Positions 17,849 to 26,746 of a DNA stretch of 64,000 bases are shown here, piece by piece; the first letter of the stretch is position 1; every line of letters starts with the position of its first letter. A program made the translations under genes and the position numbers. Below the pieces are notes generated by a model, which was not told the DNA's origin, made no database searches, and worked only from the letters and a program-made list of their open reading frames with translations. Where the stretch lies: positions 186,001 through 250,000 of the forward strand of contig NZ_WVHL01000002.1 in NCBI RefSeq assembly GCF_009861525.1, in the 5' to 3' direction. The DNA comes from Pseudomonas sp. LD120. Its GTDB lineage: Bacteria > Pseudomonadota > Gammaproteobacteria > Pseudomonadales > Pseudomonadaceae.

Positions 17849-18343
17849 ATGACTCAAGCAACCTTGATTACCAGCGTGACCACCGAAAGCCTCACCGACC
17901 TGCTGCAAGGCGCCGGCTATCGGGTCAACCAGACCGAGCAGAACGGCATCGTGCAGTTGCTCAGCGCCAGCCAGGGCATCGGCTACGCCGTGCGCTTCGG
18001 TAACCCGGCGGCCGACGCTGGCCACTATGTGGATTTCACCTACAGCTGCGCCTTGCGGGTGCAGGGCGAACTGCCGGCCGGGCTGGCCCAGGTGTGGAAC
18101 GCCTCGCGGCGCTTCGCCCGGTTGTCGCTGCAGGGCGAGTTCCTGCTGATGGAGATGGACGTGGTGGTGGCCGGGGTCGGCGAGACGCACCTGCGCAGTC
18201 AGTTGGAACTGTGGGACCGGCTGCTGCAGGAGTTCATCGTCTACCTGCGCGAATACAGCCAGCAGGCCGCGCAGTTGCAGGCCCAGACTGAGCAGGTCAC
18301 GGTGGCTGAACCCCAACCCGACGCAGAGGTGGCCAGCCTGTGA
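17849..18343 (+). CDS. YbjN-domain-like protein
   Basis: The 164-residue cytosolic product shows the YbjN-type alternation: TTESLTDLLQGAGYRVN, then NGIVQLLSASQGIGYAVRF, then a helical WNASRRFARLSLQ region. YbjN-like proteins are chaperone-fold proteins often found near type III secretion or envelope genes, and their roles are poorly known. The start has AGGGAAG upstream. The stop overlaps the GTG start of the parvulin gene by four bases, implying translational coupling. Confidence 0.7.
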   Translation: MTQATLITSVTTESLTDLLQGAGYRVNQTEQNGIVQLLSASQGIGYAVRFGNPAADAGHYVDFTYSCALRVQGELPAGLAQVWNASRRFARLSLQGEFLLMEMDVVVAGVGETHLRSQLELWDRLLQEFIVYLREYSQQAAQLQAQTEQVTVAEPQPDAEVASL

Positions 18344-19302
18344 AAAAACCGACCCTGGTCGTCGGTGCCGGGGCACTGACGTTGTTCGGCCTGGCACTGG
18401 GGCTGGCCCTGCGTCCGGGCAGCGCCCCGGTGGCGGCGCAGCAGCCGGCCCCGGAGGTGCAGCAACAGGCGCTGGCGACAACCCCGGCGGTGGCCCGCCT
18501 GGGCAATCAACAGGTGGCGGCCGAGGAACTCAAGGCGCTGTTCGCCAGCCTGCCCGAGGATGCCCGGACGCAACTGCGGGGCAATCGCCCGGCGCTGGAG
18601 GCCTGGATCCGTTCACGCCTGGCACAAAAAGCCGTGCTGGAACAGGCCGATGCCCAAGGCTGGCGCCAGCGCCCGGAGGTGGAGCAACAGACCCGCGTCG
18701 CCGTCGAGCAGATTGTGTTTCGTGACTACCTGCAGTCGGTCAGTCAGGTGCCGGCGGATTACCCAAGCCCGGCCGAACTGCAACAGGCCTATGACAGCGG
18801 CAAGTCGACGTGGATGACCCCGCCGCTGTATCGGGTCAGTCAGATCTTCCTCACGGTGGCCGATCCCCAAACCCGCGAGCAGGTGCGGCGCCGGGCGGTT
18901 GACCTTAGCCGCAAGGCCCAGGCGGCGCCGGGGGATTTTGCCAGCCTGGCGGCGCAGTATTCCCAGGAGGCGGACACTGCCCTGCGTGGCGCAGATACCG
19001 GCCTGCAACCCCTGCAGCAGTTACTGCCGCCGGTACGTAGCGTCGTGGCCCGGCTGAAGGTGGGCGAGGTGTCCGAGGTGGTGCAGAGCGAGGCAGGTTT
19101 TCACATCCTCAAACTCACCGAGCAGCAACCGGCACGGACCGCCACCCTCGGCGAACTGCGTGAGCGCCTGACCCAGGCCTTGCGTGCCCAGCGCCAGGAG
19201 CAGATCGCCAAGGCCTATCTGGAAGGCATGCTCAACACCGCCACCCTGAGCCTCGACGGAGCCGCGCTCAACCAGGTGCTGGAGGACAAACACCCGGACT
19301 GA
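18340..19302 (+). CDS. Parvulin-type peptidyl-prolyl isomerase, membrane-anchored
   Basis: The product is 320 residues with an N-terminal hydrophobic anchor or uncleaved signal (VVGAGALTLFGLALGLAL), a SurA-N-like helical region, and a PpiC rotamase domain at about residues 160-260 (YRVSQIFLTV, FASLAAQYSQE, GEVSEVVQSEAGFHILKL). It probably folds an exported or outer-membrane protein of this locus. The start is GTG 18340, overlapping the YbjN stop. It is the last gene of the run begun at phdA. Confidence 0.88.
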   Translation: MKKPTLVVGAGALTLFGLALGLALRPGSAPVAAQQPAPEVQQQALATTPAVARLGNQQVAAEELKALFASLPEDARTQLRGNRPALEAWIRSRLAQKAVLEQADAQGWRQRPEVEQQTRVAVEQIVFRDYLQSVSQVPADYPSPAELQQAYDSGKSTWMTPPLYRVSQIFLTVADPQTREQVRRRAVDLSRKAQAAPGDFASLAAQYSQEADTALRGADTGLQPLQQLLPPVRSVVARLKVGEVSEVVQSEAGFHILKLTEQQPARTATLGELRERLTQALRAQRQEQIAKAYLEGMLNTATLSLDGAALNQVLEDKHPD

Positions 19303-19455
19303 TGGCGAACTCACCGGCTGCTTCGCCGGCGAGCCGGCGCCCGCCAAGGCAAGGCGCCGCATTGATACGGGTAGGGGCTGGCGAGCGAGGGAGGACCTTC
19401 TGACGGGCGCCGCCCGCACGCCAAGGAAGCACATCACTACGACAGGGAGTCACTC
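19303..19455. repeat. Intergenic region with REP-like palindrome
   Basis: CTCACCGGCTGCTTCGCCGGCGAGCC at 19311-19336 is a near-palindrome of the CCGGC-family repeats seen also near 45066, 46931, 55000 and 62230. A CGCCCG..CGGGCGCC element follows near 19402. No terminator with a clear T run is present. Confidence 0.5.
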
Positions 19456-20433
19456 ATGGTATTTCTCGAACCCGCTTCATTCCAGGGCGTCGCGCCCAGC
19501 ATCGCCCCCCAGGAACCCCGGGAAGCCTGGCTGGCCCTGGCCGCCGGCATTGACCCGGAGGTCGCGCAGTACTTTCTGGTCAGCGCCCGCTGCGGTTGCT
19601 TCATGCAGGCGGCCCGCAGCTTGAACATCAAGGCCACGCTGTTGCGCAAACAGTTGGTCTTGCTGGAAGAGCAGCTGCGTCGTTCACTGTTCTGTTTTCA
19701 GGGCAACGCCTTGAGCCTGAGCCGCGAAGGCCTGCAACTGCGAGCGCAACTGATCGCCCTGGCGCACCAGCGGCGGCTGCCGGTGATCGAGCAACCGCTG
19801 ATCCGCGTCGCCGTGGCGCAAACCATTCTCCACGACATCCTCGGCCGCGACCTGATCGCCTTGCTGCGACGCAACGCCAGTGCGCGACTGGAGATCATCT
19901 CCATCGACAGCGATCTTTCCCTGCAGGCCCTGAGCGCTGATCTGGTGCTGTGGCTGGCGGCCGACGACTCGCCCTTGCCGGGGCCCAGCTTCGCCACCCG
20001 CGAACCGATCTCCCTGGCGCGAATCGATTACTTGCCGCACATCGCCAAGCGTTATTCACGGGTCGCCGCGCGTCCCGACAGCCTCGACGACCTGACCGAC
20101 TACATGCTGGTGCAGTGGCAACACGACCGCGAGGTGGAGCCATTCCGCCCCTGGAACCACCTGGTGCAGCAGCGCCTGGCGGGCGTGGTGCACGTGCATT
20201 CCTATGAACTGATGCTGGAAATGATCCGTTGCAGCGCCTGCATCGGTCTGCTGGCGCAGTACATGAGCCATTTCGACCGTGGCCTGAGCGCCTTGCCGGG
20301 GTTGTTCGCCGAACCCATGCAACGCCGCGCCTGGCTGGCGGTGAATGCCCAGGTGCAGCACGAAGGCGAGGTGCAGCAACTGGTGGAGCTGATCTTGCAC
20401 GCCTTCGCCGAGCGCGAGGACTGGTTCGTCTGA
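19456..20433 (+). CDS. LysR-type transcriptional regulator at the end of the pdt-like cluster
   Basis: The product is 325 residues with a LysR-like winged helix at about residues 35-95 (DPEVAQYFLVSARCGCFMQAARSLNIKA in two parts, then LRKQLVLLEEQLRR) and a divergent effector domain. About 30 extra residues precede the usual LysR start. GGGAG lies eight bases before the ATG. A LysR regulator occupies the same place in the P. aeruginosa locus (PA0701, from memory), so it may regulate the cluster. Confidence 0.8.
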   Translation: MVFLEPASFQGVAPSIAPQEPREAWLALAAGIDPEVAQYFLVSARCGCFMQAARSLNIKATLLRKQLVLLEEQLRRSLFCFQGNALSLSREGLQLRAQLIALAHQRRLPVIEQPLIRVAVAQTILHDILGRDLIALLRRNASARLEIISIDSDLSLQALSADLVLWLAADDSPLPGPSFATREPISLARIDYLPHIAKRYSRVAARPDSLDDLTDYMLVQWQHDREVEPFRPWNHLVQQRLAGVVHVHSYELMLEMIRCSACIGLLAQYMSHFDRGLSALPGLFAEPMQRRAWLAVNAQVQHEGEVQQLVELILHAFAEREDWFV

Positions 20434-20587
20434 CCGGTCCGCGGGCAGGGCGCGCAGTTGCTGCAAGGTCGGGCGCCGCAACGGTCGAGCCCGCCCTGGC
20501 CAGGCGCGGCGAGTGCAGGCGCCCTCGTCACCGAGCGAGGGGCGCTTTACACTCCGGGGTCCCTTGGTTATCACGGACGACCGCAAC

Positions 20588-21106
20588 ATGCCCAACGCTT
20601 GTGCCTCCATCGTTATTGAACGCTGCAATGAATCCCATATCGACGGTTTGACCGCGCTGTACAGCGAACCCAGCGTGGCGGCCCAGACCCTGCAACTGCC
20701 TTATCAGTCCCGTGAGTTGTGGCGCAAGCGGGTCGGGCTGGGTCAGGAAAATGAAGGCCTGGTGGCCCTGGTGGCGCTGCACCAGGGCTCGGTGATTGGC
20801 AGCTGCAGCCTGATCCAGGTGACGCGGGTGCGCCGTGCCCATTGCGCGGACGTTGCCATGGGCGTGTCCCCGGCGTGGCAGCGTCAGGGCGTCGGCAGCC
20901 GTCTGCTGGCGACGGTGCTGGAGGTGGCCGATAACTGGATGAACCTGCGCCGGGTCGAATTGACGGTGTATGCCGACAACCAGCCGGCCATCGGTCTGTA
21001 CCAGAAGTTCGGCTTTGAAACCGAAGGCCGGTTGCGAGACTACGCCGTGCGCGGTGGCAAGTATGTCGATGTGCTGAGCATGGCGCGCTTGCGCTGCCAA
21101 GCCTGA
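20588..21106 (+). CDS. YhhY-like GNAT N-acetyltransferase
   Basis: The 172-residue single GNAT domain closely follows the E. coli YhhY pattern: ADVAMGVSPAWQRQGVGSRL (acetyl-CoA binding motif A with Q-x-x-G-x-G/S), then VELTVYADNQPAIGLYQKFG and GGKYVDVLSMARL. YhhY-type enzymes acetylate small amino-acid-like substrates. ATG 20588 is chosen over an upstream in-frame extension with no family match. It stands alone between the LysR gene and a convergent racemase. Confidence 0.85.
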   Translation: MPNACASIVIERCNESHIDGLTALYSEPSVAAQTLQLPYQSRELWRKRVGLGQENEGLVALVALHQGSVIGSCSLIQVTRVRRAHCADVAMGVSPAWQRQGVGSRLLATVLEVADNWMNLRRVELTVYADNQPAIGLYQKFGFETEGRLRDYAVRGGKYVDVLSMARLRCQA

Positions 21107-21149
21107 GCAAGCGCGCCGCAGCCTGGAGTCGAGATTGGCGCCGCTGCCG

Positions 21150-21258
21150 CAGATTGCGAACGGCTTGGGCGGCATGTCGACGTAGCAGACGCGGCGCGTG
21201 GGATCGCTGAAGGTCCTGCGGGCCTTGGCGCAGCCTCGCGGGCTCGGCGGCGGTTACG
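21150..21258. repeat. REP-like palindrome between convergent genes
   Basis: AGGTCCTGCGGGCCTTGGC and CAGCCTCGCGGGCTCGGCGG (21210-21250) are inverted relatives of the repeat copies near 9830 and 25020. The two flanking genes converge here, a typical REP location. Confidence 0.6.
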
Positions 21259-21260
21259 GT

Positions 21261-21959
21261 TTATGACTCCAGGGCAAACGCCACCGCCGCCCGGGCATGC
21301 AGTTTGGTGGTGTCGAGCAGGGGCAGGGGGCTGTGCTCGGGCTTGAGCAACAGGCCGATTTCCGTGCAGCCGAGGATGATGGCCTGGGCGCCGCGGGCCC
21401 TGAGTGATTCGATCACCTGCTGGTACACCCGGCGCGACGCGTCGCTGATGACCCCCACGCACAACTCCTCATAGATGATCCGGTGCACCGCTTGGCGCTC
21501 CTGCTCATCGGGCACCAGTACGTTCAGTCCTTGCTGCGTCAGGCGGCTCTTAAGGAAGGTCTGTTCCATGGTAAAGGCCGTACCCAGCAGCCCGACGTTC
21601 AGGGTGCCGGCCGTCAGCGCGGCCTGGGCCGTGGGGTCGGCGATGTGCAGGAAGGGCACCTGGGTCGCCGCCTGAATCTGCTCGGCCACCTTGTGCATGG
21701 TGTTGGTACAGAGCACCAGGCACTCGGCGCCGCCGTCCTGCAGGCGCTGGGCGGCATCGATCAGAATCTGCGCCGCTTGATCCCAGCGCCCGGCGTGCTG
21801 GGCCCGTTCGACAGGCCCGAAGTCGACGCTGTACATTAGCAACCGCGCCGAACGCAGCGACCCCAATTGATCACGAACCTGCTGATTGATCAGGCGATAG
21901 TATTCGGCGCTGGACTCCCAGCTCATGCCGCCGATCAGGCCAATGGTACGCATAGACAA
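21261..21959 (-). CDS. Aspartate/glutamate racemase family protein (YgeA-like)
   Basis: The 232-residue product is of the Asp/Glu racemase fold. IGLIGGMSWESSAEYYRLIN is the N-terminal signature. The two catalytic cysteines are in ECLVLCTNTMHK and AIILGCTEIGLLL. It probably interconverts D- and L-amino acids; E. coli YgeA has broad specificity. It is divergent from an AraC regulator gene with about 70 bases between them, so that regulator may control it. Confidence 0.88.
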   Translation of the reverse strand: MSMRTIGLIGGMSWESSAEYYRLINQQVRDQLGSLRSARLLMYSVDFGPVERAQHAGRWDQAAQILIDAAQRLQDGGAECLVLCTNTMHKVAEQIQAATQVPFLHIADPTAQAALTAGTLNVGLLGTAFTMEQTFLKSRLTQQGLNVLVPDEQERQAVHRIIYEELCVGVISDASRRVYQQVIESLRARGAQAIILGCTEIGLLLKPEHSPLPLLDTTKLHARAAVAFALES

Positions 21960-22031
21960 CGCCTCGAATTCAGTGGTGAAGGGGCTGCAGTCTGCCGTGG
22001 CCCGGAATCACGATCTATCAGGAAATTTCAC

Positions 22032-22817
22032 ATGCCCCAGGTGCTGGAACGCAGCTTGCTCAATGGCCGGCTCTGCCTGCAACTGTTACCCGCAGTCGCC
22101 TACAGCGCCCGTGATCCGGCGCAATGGCAGACCGTGGGCGTGACCTTGGAGCGCCAGTGCGGGGTGCATGCGATCGACTCCGACCGCCGCGAAGATTTCG
22201 ACACCTGGCCCGGCACCCTGGCTTTGACGCCCAGAGGCGTTGAAGTGTTTTCCGAATCCGCCAGCGGCGGCGAGTATCTGCTGGCGCGCTGGCAAGACGA
22301 CACACCGTTGCTGACCGGCCAACGCCGCCTGCACAGCCCCGGGCATGCCAGTGCCCTGGCCTTGGGCCGCGAGGTGCGGCGCCTGTTGCTGGCAGCAACA
22401 ACGGATGAACTGGCCCTGGAACAGCGCGCCCTGGCCTTTGTCGGCCTGACACAGGTGATCCGTGCCAGCTCGGTGCCGTCGCCAGGCTTGGGTCGGGTGT
22501 TGCAACAAATGACCGATGAGTACGCCCAGCCCCTGTCCCTGGCGCAGTTGGCCTTGACCTATGGCCACAGCGAGCTGCGCCTGCTGCGAGACTTTCGCCG
22601 CGCCGTGGGCATCACGCCCCACGCCTGGATCACCGAAGTTCGCCTGCAAGCGGCCCGGCGCTTGCTGGAACGCACGGACCTGCCGCTGGCGGCAGTGGCC
22701 CAGGATTGCGGCTTTGCCCATCAATCGCATCTAGGCAGCGCCTTGGGCAAAAGCCTCGGCCTGACCCCGCGCCAATACCGCCTGCAGTTTTCCCGCGTTT
22801 GTCATCCAGGCGCGTAG
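22032..22817 (+). CDS. AraC-family transcriptional regulator
   Basis: The product is 261 residues with a variable N-terminal sensing half and a C-terminal AraC double helix-turn-helix: SLAQLALTYGHSELRLLRDFRR, then TEVRLQAARRLLERTDLPLAAVAQDCGFAHQSHLGSALGKS in successive segments, then GLTPRQYR. ATG 22032 is preferred over an upstream open extension. It is divergent from the racemase gene, the only functional clue. Confidence 0.85.
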   Translation: MPQVLERSLLNGRLCLQLLPAVAYSARDPAQWQTVGVTLERQCGVHAIDSDRREDFDTWPGTLALTPRGVEVFSESASGGEYLLARWQDDTPLLTGQRRLHSPGHASALALGREVRRLLLAATTDELALEQRALAFVGLTQVIRASSVPSPGLGRVLQQMTDEYAQPLSLAQLALTYGHSELRLLRDFRRAVGITPHAWITEVRLQAARRLLERTDLPLAAVAQDCGFAHQSHLGSALGKSLGLTPRQYRLQFSRVCHPGA

Positions 22818-22868
22818 GTGCGGCCTCGCCGGGGCTAGAGGATGGTAGGAGCCCGTTGGGACGGGGTT

Positions 22869-23924
22869 TTACAAGCCTTGCTGCAAGGCGGGGTCGTCGG
22901 GATTCTGTTGTTCCAGTTGGGCCAGCAGGACCTGGACGTTCTGTAACTGGCCACTTTCTTTCCAGTAGGCAATCAACAGCACCCGCGCTTTGCGGTTGTA
23001 GGGCTGGCGCTGGACGATTTCCTGCAGTTGTTTCTGCGCCGCTTCCTGCTCCTGCTCGCTGTGCAAGGTGGTGGCCAGGTCGTAGCGGTAGGCGGCGTTG
23101 TTGGGTTCCAGTTCCACCGCTCGGGACAGGCCCAGCAAGGCGAATTCGCCCTGGCCATGGTGCAGTAGCCAGAGCCCCAGGGTGTGTTGCAGGTAGGCCG
23201 AGTCCTGCTGCGCTCGCAGTTGCTTGGCCAGCAGTTGGCGAGCGGCATCGCTCTGGCCCTGTTTATCCAGCACTTCGATCTGCAATACCACGGCTTGCAG
23301 GTTGTCCGGTGCCAGGCGCAGGGCCTGTTCCAGGGTCTGTTGGGCTTTGGCCAGGTCGGCGTTGTGCAGGTACAGCCGGGCCAATTGATACTGGGCCTCG
23401 ACGTTATCGCCCTGGGTCTTGAGCACTTGGGTGTATTCATCGATCACCTGCTGCAACGGGCCGAAGTACAGGCCTTGATCATCCGGTGACAGCCCCAGCA
23501 AAGCGTTGACCGCGGCAAAACGCACGCTTTGTTCGTGGTCCTCCAGCAACGGCCCGATGAGCAGGCTACGCTGGCCGTTTGGCACCAGGCCGAGCACGCT
23601 TTTGATCGCCGCTTTGCGCACGTCGGCCGAAGGGTTAAGGAGGTCGGCATCGGCCAGCTTCAGGGCTTGCGGGCTGGGGTAGTTGGGCAAGACCGCCAAC
23701 AAGCGGATGCGCCGCGGGGCGTCGAGGTCGGGCCGTGCCAGTTGCTGATACAGCACTCGCGCAGCCCCCGGCAGCCCCTTGCGGGCTTTGTCCAGGGCCT
23801 GCTGGTAGCCGTGCCTGATGGCCTCGGGCACCACCGGAGCACTGCTGCGCATAAAGCCCCAGGCCAGGGTCAGGGCGATGACGAGAAACAGGCTGATCAG
23901 CAGGTAGCGACGGGGCGGGGGCAT
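22869..23924 (-). CDS. Membrane-anchored HEAT/TPR repeat protein
   Basis: The product is 351 residues. An N-terminal signal anchor (LLISLFLVIALTLAWGF) is followed by a HEAT-like region (LLNPSADVRKAAIKSVLGLV, then HEQSVRFAAVNALLGL) and at least three TPRs (VEAQYQLARLYLHNADLAKA, DNLQAVVLQIEVLDKQGQ, NNAAYRYDLATTLHSEQEQE). It is likely a periplasmic-facing scaffold. It ends next to the convergent AraC gene and starts about 75 bases after the bestrophin stop on the same strand. Confidence 0.8.
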   Translation of the reverse strand: MPPPRRYLLISLFLVIALTLAWGFMRSSAPVVPEAIRHGYQQALDKARKGLPGAARVLYQQLARPDLDAPRRIRLLAVLPNYPSPQALKLADADLLNPSADVRKAAIKSVLGLVPNGQRSLLIGPLLEDHEQSVRFAAVNALLGLSPDDQGLYFGPLQQVIDEYTQVLKTQGDNVEAQYQLARLYLHNADLAKAQQTLEQALRLAPDNLQAVVLQIEVLDKQGQSDAARQLLAKQLRAQQDSAYLQHTLGLWLLHHGQGEFALLGLSRAVELEPNNAAYRYDLATTLHSEQEQEAAQKQLQEIVQRQPYNRKARVLLIAYWKESGQLQNVQVLLAQLEQQNPDDPALQQGL

Positions 23925-23998
23925 GCAGGAGTCCGGAAGCGGGCGACTTGGGGAAGGCGCAAGCTTCGGTCAGGAACCGGCTTGAGTCAAACCCCGGT

Positions 23999-24898
23999 TC
24001 AGCTCAGGACATAGTCCTGGGGTTGCAGCAGCGGCGGCAGTTGGCGCTGCCCCAGCGCCGCCAGGACTTCACGCTCGATCCCGCGTAATAGCGCACTGCA
24101 GGCCAGGTCGTTGTCGTCGTAGCCGAAGGGGTCTTCGAGGTCGTTGCTGATTTCGTCGAGGCCGAGGAAGGTGTAGCTGACGATAGCGGTGAAGATCGGC
24201 GCCAGCCAGCCCAGCGGTTCGGCCATGGCGAACGGCAGGAGCAGGCAGAACAGGTAGATGGTGCGGTGCAGCAGCAGGGTGTAGGGAAAGGGCAGCGGGG
24301 TGTTCTGGATGCGCTCGCAGGAAGCCTGGACCAGACTCAGGCTGACCAGGCGGGTTTCCAATTGGGTGTAGCGCCATTCGCTGATCAATCCTTGTTGCGC
24401 CCACTGCGAACAGCGCTGGCCGATGCGCTGCAATTGCGCATCGGTGGGGTTGGGGTGCTGTGGGTCGATGTCGGCCTGGGCCCAGGGCCGCAGGGCGGCG
24501 GCTTGGTCTTCATGGCGCAGACGGGCGATCAGGCTGTGGGCGAAACCGCACAGATCGCGCAACAGGCCTTCGCGTTCGGCAGGGATGTCGATGATCAGGC
24601 TTTCACGGATCAGCGAGCGCACTTCAATGATCAACTGACCCAGCTGTTTACGGCCCTCCCACCAGCGCTCATAACACGCGTTGTTGCGAAAGCTCATGAA
24701 AATCGACAATGACAACCCCAACAGGGTGAACGGGGTGGCGTTGACCTTGGCGAAGTAACTCGGTTGCAGGGTTTCCACCAGAACGATGGCCGAGGCCAGC
24801 AGCGTGACCAGGGCACAGCGCCAGGCTATGCGTTTGGCGATCGAGCCCTTGAGGGCGAACAGAATGCCGATCAGGTTCGGCTTGGGGCGGACAATCAT
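23999..24898 (-). CDS. Bestrophin-family (UPF0187/YneE) anion channel protein
   Basis: The product is 299 residues with four main membrane segments. Family signatures are MSFRNNACYERWWEGRKQLGQL near residue 85 and LPFAMAEPLGWLAPIFTAIVSYTFLGLDEI near the C-terminus, followed by EDPFGYDDNDL. Bacterial bestrophins form pentameric chloride or cation channels. ATG 24898 (MIVRPKPNLIG) is chosen because the extra N-terminal codons up to 25003 do not resemble the family. Confidence 0.88.
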   Translation of the reverse strand: MIVRPKPNLIGILFALKGSIAKRIAWRCALVTLLASAIVLVETLQPSYFAKVNATPFTLLGLSLSIFMSFRNNACYERWWEGRKQLGQLIIEVRSLIRESLIIDIPAEREGLLRDLCGFAHSLIARLRHEDQAAALRPWAQADIDPQHPNPTDAQLQRIGQRCSQWAQQGLISEWRYTQLETRLVSLSLVQASCERIQNTPLPFPYTLLLHRTIYLFCLLLPFAMAEPLGWLAPIFTAIVSYTFLGLDEISNDLEDPFGYDDNDLACSALLRGIEREVLAALGQRQLPPLLQPQDYVLS

Positions 24899-25007
24899 GG
24901 GCTTGAGGCCAGGGCGACTACGCGGCGTGTGAAGAGTAGGAGCGTGCCGTTGGGCTGTCCAATCGCTATGGCCGACTGCGTGATCGAGCGCCTCTATCGG
25001 CAACCCA

Positions 25008-25078
25008 TGGCCTGTAGCCGCTGTCGAGCCTTCGGCGAGGCTGCGCGAAGGTCCACAGGACCTTGCTTGGCAATCTCC
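25008..25078. repeat. REP-like palindrome
   Basis: GGCCTGTAGCCGCTGTCGAGC, TTCGGCGAGGCTGCG and AGGTCCACAGGACCTTGCTTGGC repeat the pattern seen near 9820-9885, nearly word for word. Confidence 0.7.
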
Positions 25079-25111
25079 ACCGGCTCCCTAAACCTGCGTC
25101 TGCCGCGCAGC

Positions 25112-25170
25112 CGCACTCAGCCGTACGAAGCCATAACCAGCGCACTCAGCCGCGCGGCCGCACTCAGTCG
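25112..25170 (+). repeat. Three copies of a 12-bp direct repeat
   Basis: CGCACTCAGCCG occurs at 25112-25123 and 25141-25152, and CGCACTCAGTCG at 25159-25170, with spacings of 29 and 18 bases. The flanking bases are GC-rich and noncoding. The function is unknown. Confidence 0.55.
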
Positions 25171-25248
25171 CAGGCAGCCATGCGCGCCATACGCAAGCGC
25201 ACGCAGCCTTCGGCAGCGGCGACATGCATCGGTTTGCGGTGCTGGGGC

Positions 25249-25284
25249 AAAAAAAGGCCCCGTGACCGAATGAGTCACGGGGCC
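25249..25284 (-). terminator. Rho-independent terminator of mexEF-oprN
   Basis: On the - strand the perfect 11-bp stem GGCCCCGTGAC/GTCACGGGGCC with a 7-base loop is followed by seven T. It lies 46 bases past the oprN stop. Confidence 0.9.
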
Positions 25285-25330
25285 AAACATTGGTTGGTTG
25301 CGGCCAACCAAAGGAGCTCGGTGCAAATCG

Positions 25331-26746
25331 TTATCGGCTGGCGACTGCCGGTGGTTGCCAGCCGCCGCCCAGGGCTTTGTAGATGGCGACGATGCCGCGG
25401 TACTGCTCGACTTCGGCCTGGGCCTGGGCGTCTTCGGCGGCCAGACGCTCGCGTTGGGCGTCCAGCAGTACCAGGAAGTCCACGGTGCCTTCGCGGTAGC
25501 GGATCTCGGCGAGGTCGGCGGCGGCACGGCTGGATTCGCTCTGGCGGATCAGCGCGAGCAGCCGCTGCTGGCGTTTGGCGTAATCACTGAAGGCGTTTTC
25601 CGATTCTTCCAGGGCCAGCAGCACGTGCTGTTCGTAATTGGCCAGGGCACCCTCGGCGTTGGCGTCGGCGGCGCGCAGGCGGGCCCGGACGCTGCCCAGG
25701 TCGAAGGCCGCCCAGGTGATGCTCGGGCCCAGGGCCCAGGCGTTGGCCGCGCTGGAACCGATCTGCGAACCGCGCCCGGCGGTGAAACCGAGGAAGCCGC
25801 TGAGGCTGACCCGGGGGAACAGGTCGGCCTTGGCTACGCCGATTCGCGCGGTGGCGGCCGCCAATTGGCGTTCGGCGCTGAGAATGTCGGGCCGGCGTTG
25901 CAACAGCTCGCCGGGATCGCCAATTGACAAGGCCTTGGCAATCGCCGGCAGTTGCGCCGGTGACAGGTCGACGCTGAGTGCGTCCGGCCGCTGGCCCAGC
26001 AGGGTGGCGATGCGGTTACGCTGGCGGGCCTGTTCGGCTTGCAGTTGCGGCACGCTGGCTTCCACCGAGGCCAGGCGGGCGTCGGCGCGGACCACGTCAA
26101 GCTGATCACCGACGCCGGCGTCGCGCAGGCTTTCGGTGATCTTGCGCGAGGCTTGCTGGTTGCTCAGGTTGGCCAGGGCGATTTTTTCCCGCAGTTGCGC
26201 ACCACGCAGTTGACCGTAGGCGTCCACCAGTTCGGCAATCATTGTCACCTGCAACTGGTAAAGGTCGGCTTCGGCGGCTTGTTGATCGGCCTCGGTGGCC
26301 TCCAGATTGCGCCGGATGCGGCCGAACAGATCCAGCTCCCAGGCCATGTCCAGCCCCAGGTCGTAGCGCTCGCTGCTGACCCGGCGGGTGGTCTGGCCGG
26401 GAATCTGCCCCTTGGCCAGATCGCTGCTGGCGCGGCTGGTGATGGTCGGCATGATGTCGTTGCTGGCGTCATCGCGGATCGCCCGGGCGGCCCGCAGGCG
26501 GGCGAAAGCCACCCGCAGTTCGCGGTTGCCCTGCAACGATTGGCTGACCAGTTGGTTGAGGGTCGGGTCATCGAACTGCTGCCACCAGATGCCTTCGAAG
26601 CGGGCGCGGTCGAAGTTGTTCTGCGCGCTGGCGTCGGCGGCGCTGATGTGCGCCGCCTCGGTGGCCGGGGTCTGGTAGTCCGGACCGACGGCGCAGGCAC
26701 CGAGGGCCAGCGCCAGCAGGCTCGGCAGGAAGACTTTGGCACTCAT
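25331..26746 (-). CDS. oprN: Outer-membrane efflux lipoprotein OprN-like
   Basis: The product is 471 residues of the OprM/TolC outer-membrane factor family. A lipoprotein signal ends LALGACAVGPDYQ (lipobox LGAC). Two OEP repeats follow: SLQGNRELRVAFARLRAARA with MAWELDLFGRIRRNLEA, then GQRPDALSVDL..LQRRPDILSAERQL and ITWAAFDLGSVRARLRAADA. ATG 26746 overlaps the pump stop by four bases, so translation is coupled. It is the exit duct of the MexEF pump. Confidence 0.93.
   Translation of the reverse strand: MSAKVFLPSLLALALGACAVGPDYQTPATEAAHISAADASAQNNFDRARFEGIWWQQFDDPTLNQLVSQSLQGNRELRVAFARLRAARAIRDDASNDIMPTITSRASSDLAKGQIPGQTTRRVSSERYDLGLDMAWELDLFGRIRRNLEATEADQQAAEADLYQLQVTMIAELVDAYGQLRGAQLREKIALANLSNQQASRKITESLRDAGVGDQLDVVRADARLASVEASVPQLQAEQARQRNRIATLLGQRPDALSVDLSPAQLPAIAKALSIGDPGELLQRRPDILSAERQLAAATARIGVAKADLFPRVSLSGFLGFTAGRGSQIGSSAANAWALGPSITWAAFDLGSVRARLRAADANAEGALANYEQHVLLALEESENAFSDYAKRQQRLLALIRQSESSRAAADLAEIRYREGTVDFLVLLDAQRERLAAEDAQAQAEVEQYRGIVAIYKALGGGWQPPAVASR

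Noticed and set aside
20514-20548. GCGCCCTCG/CGAGGGGCGC hairpin as a terminator for the LysR gene
   Set aside because: It has a bulged stem and only three T, and it lies close to the next gene's start; not strong enough to list.
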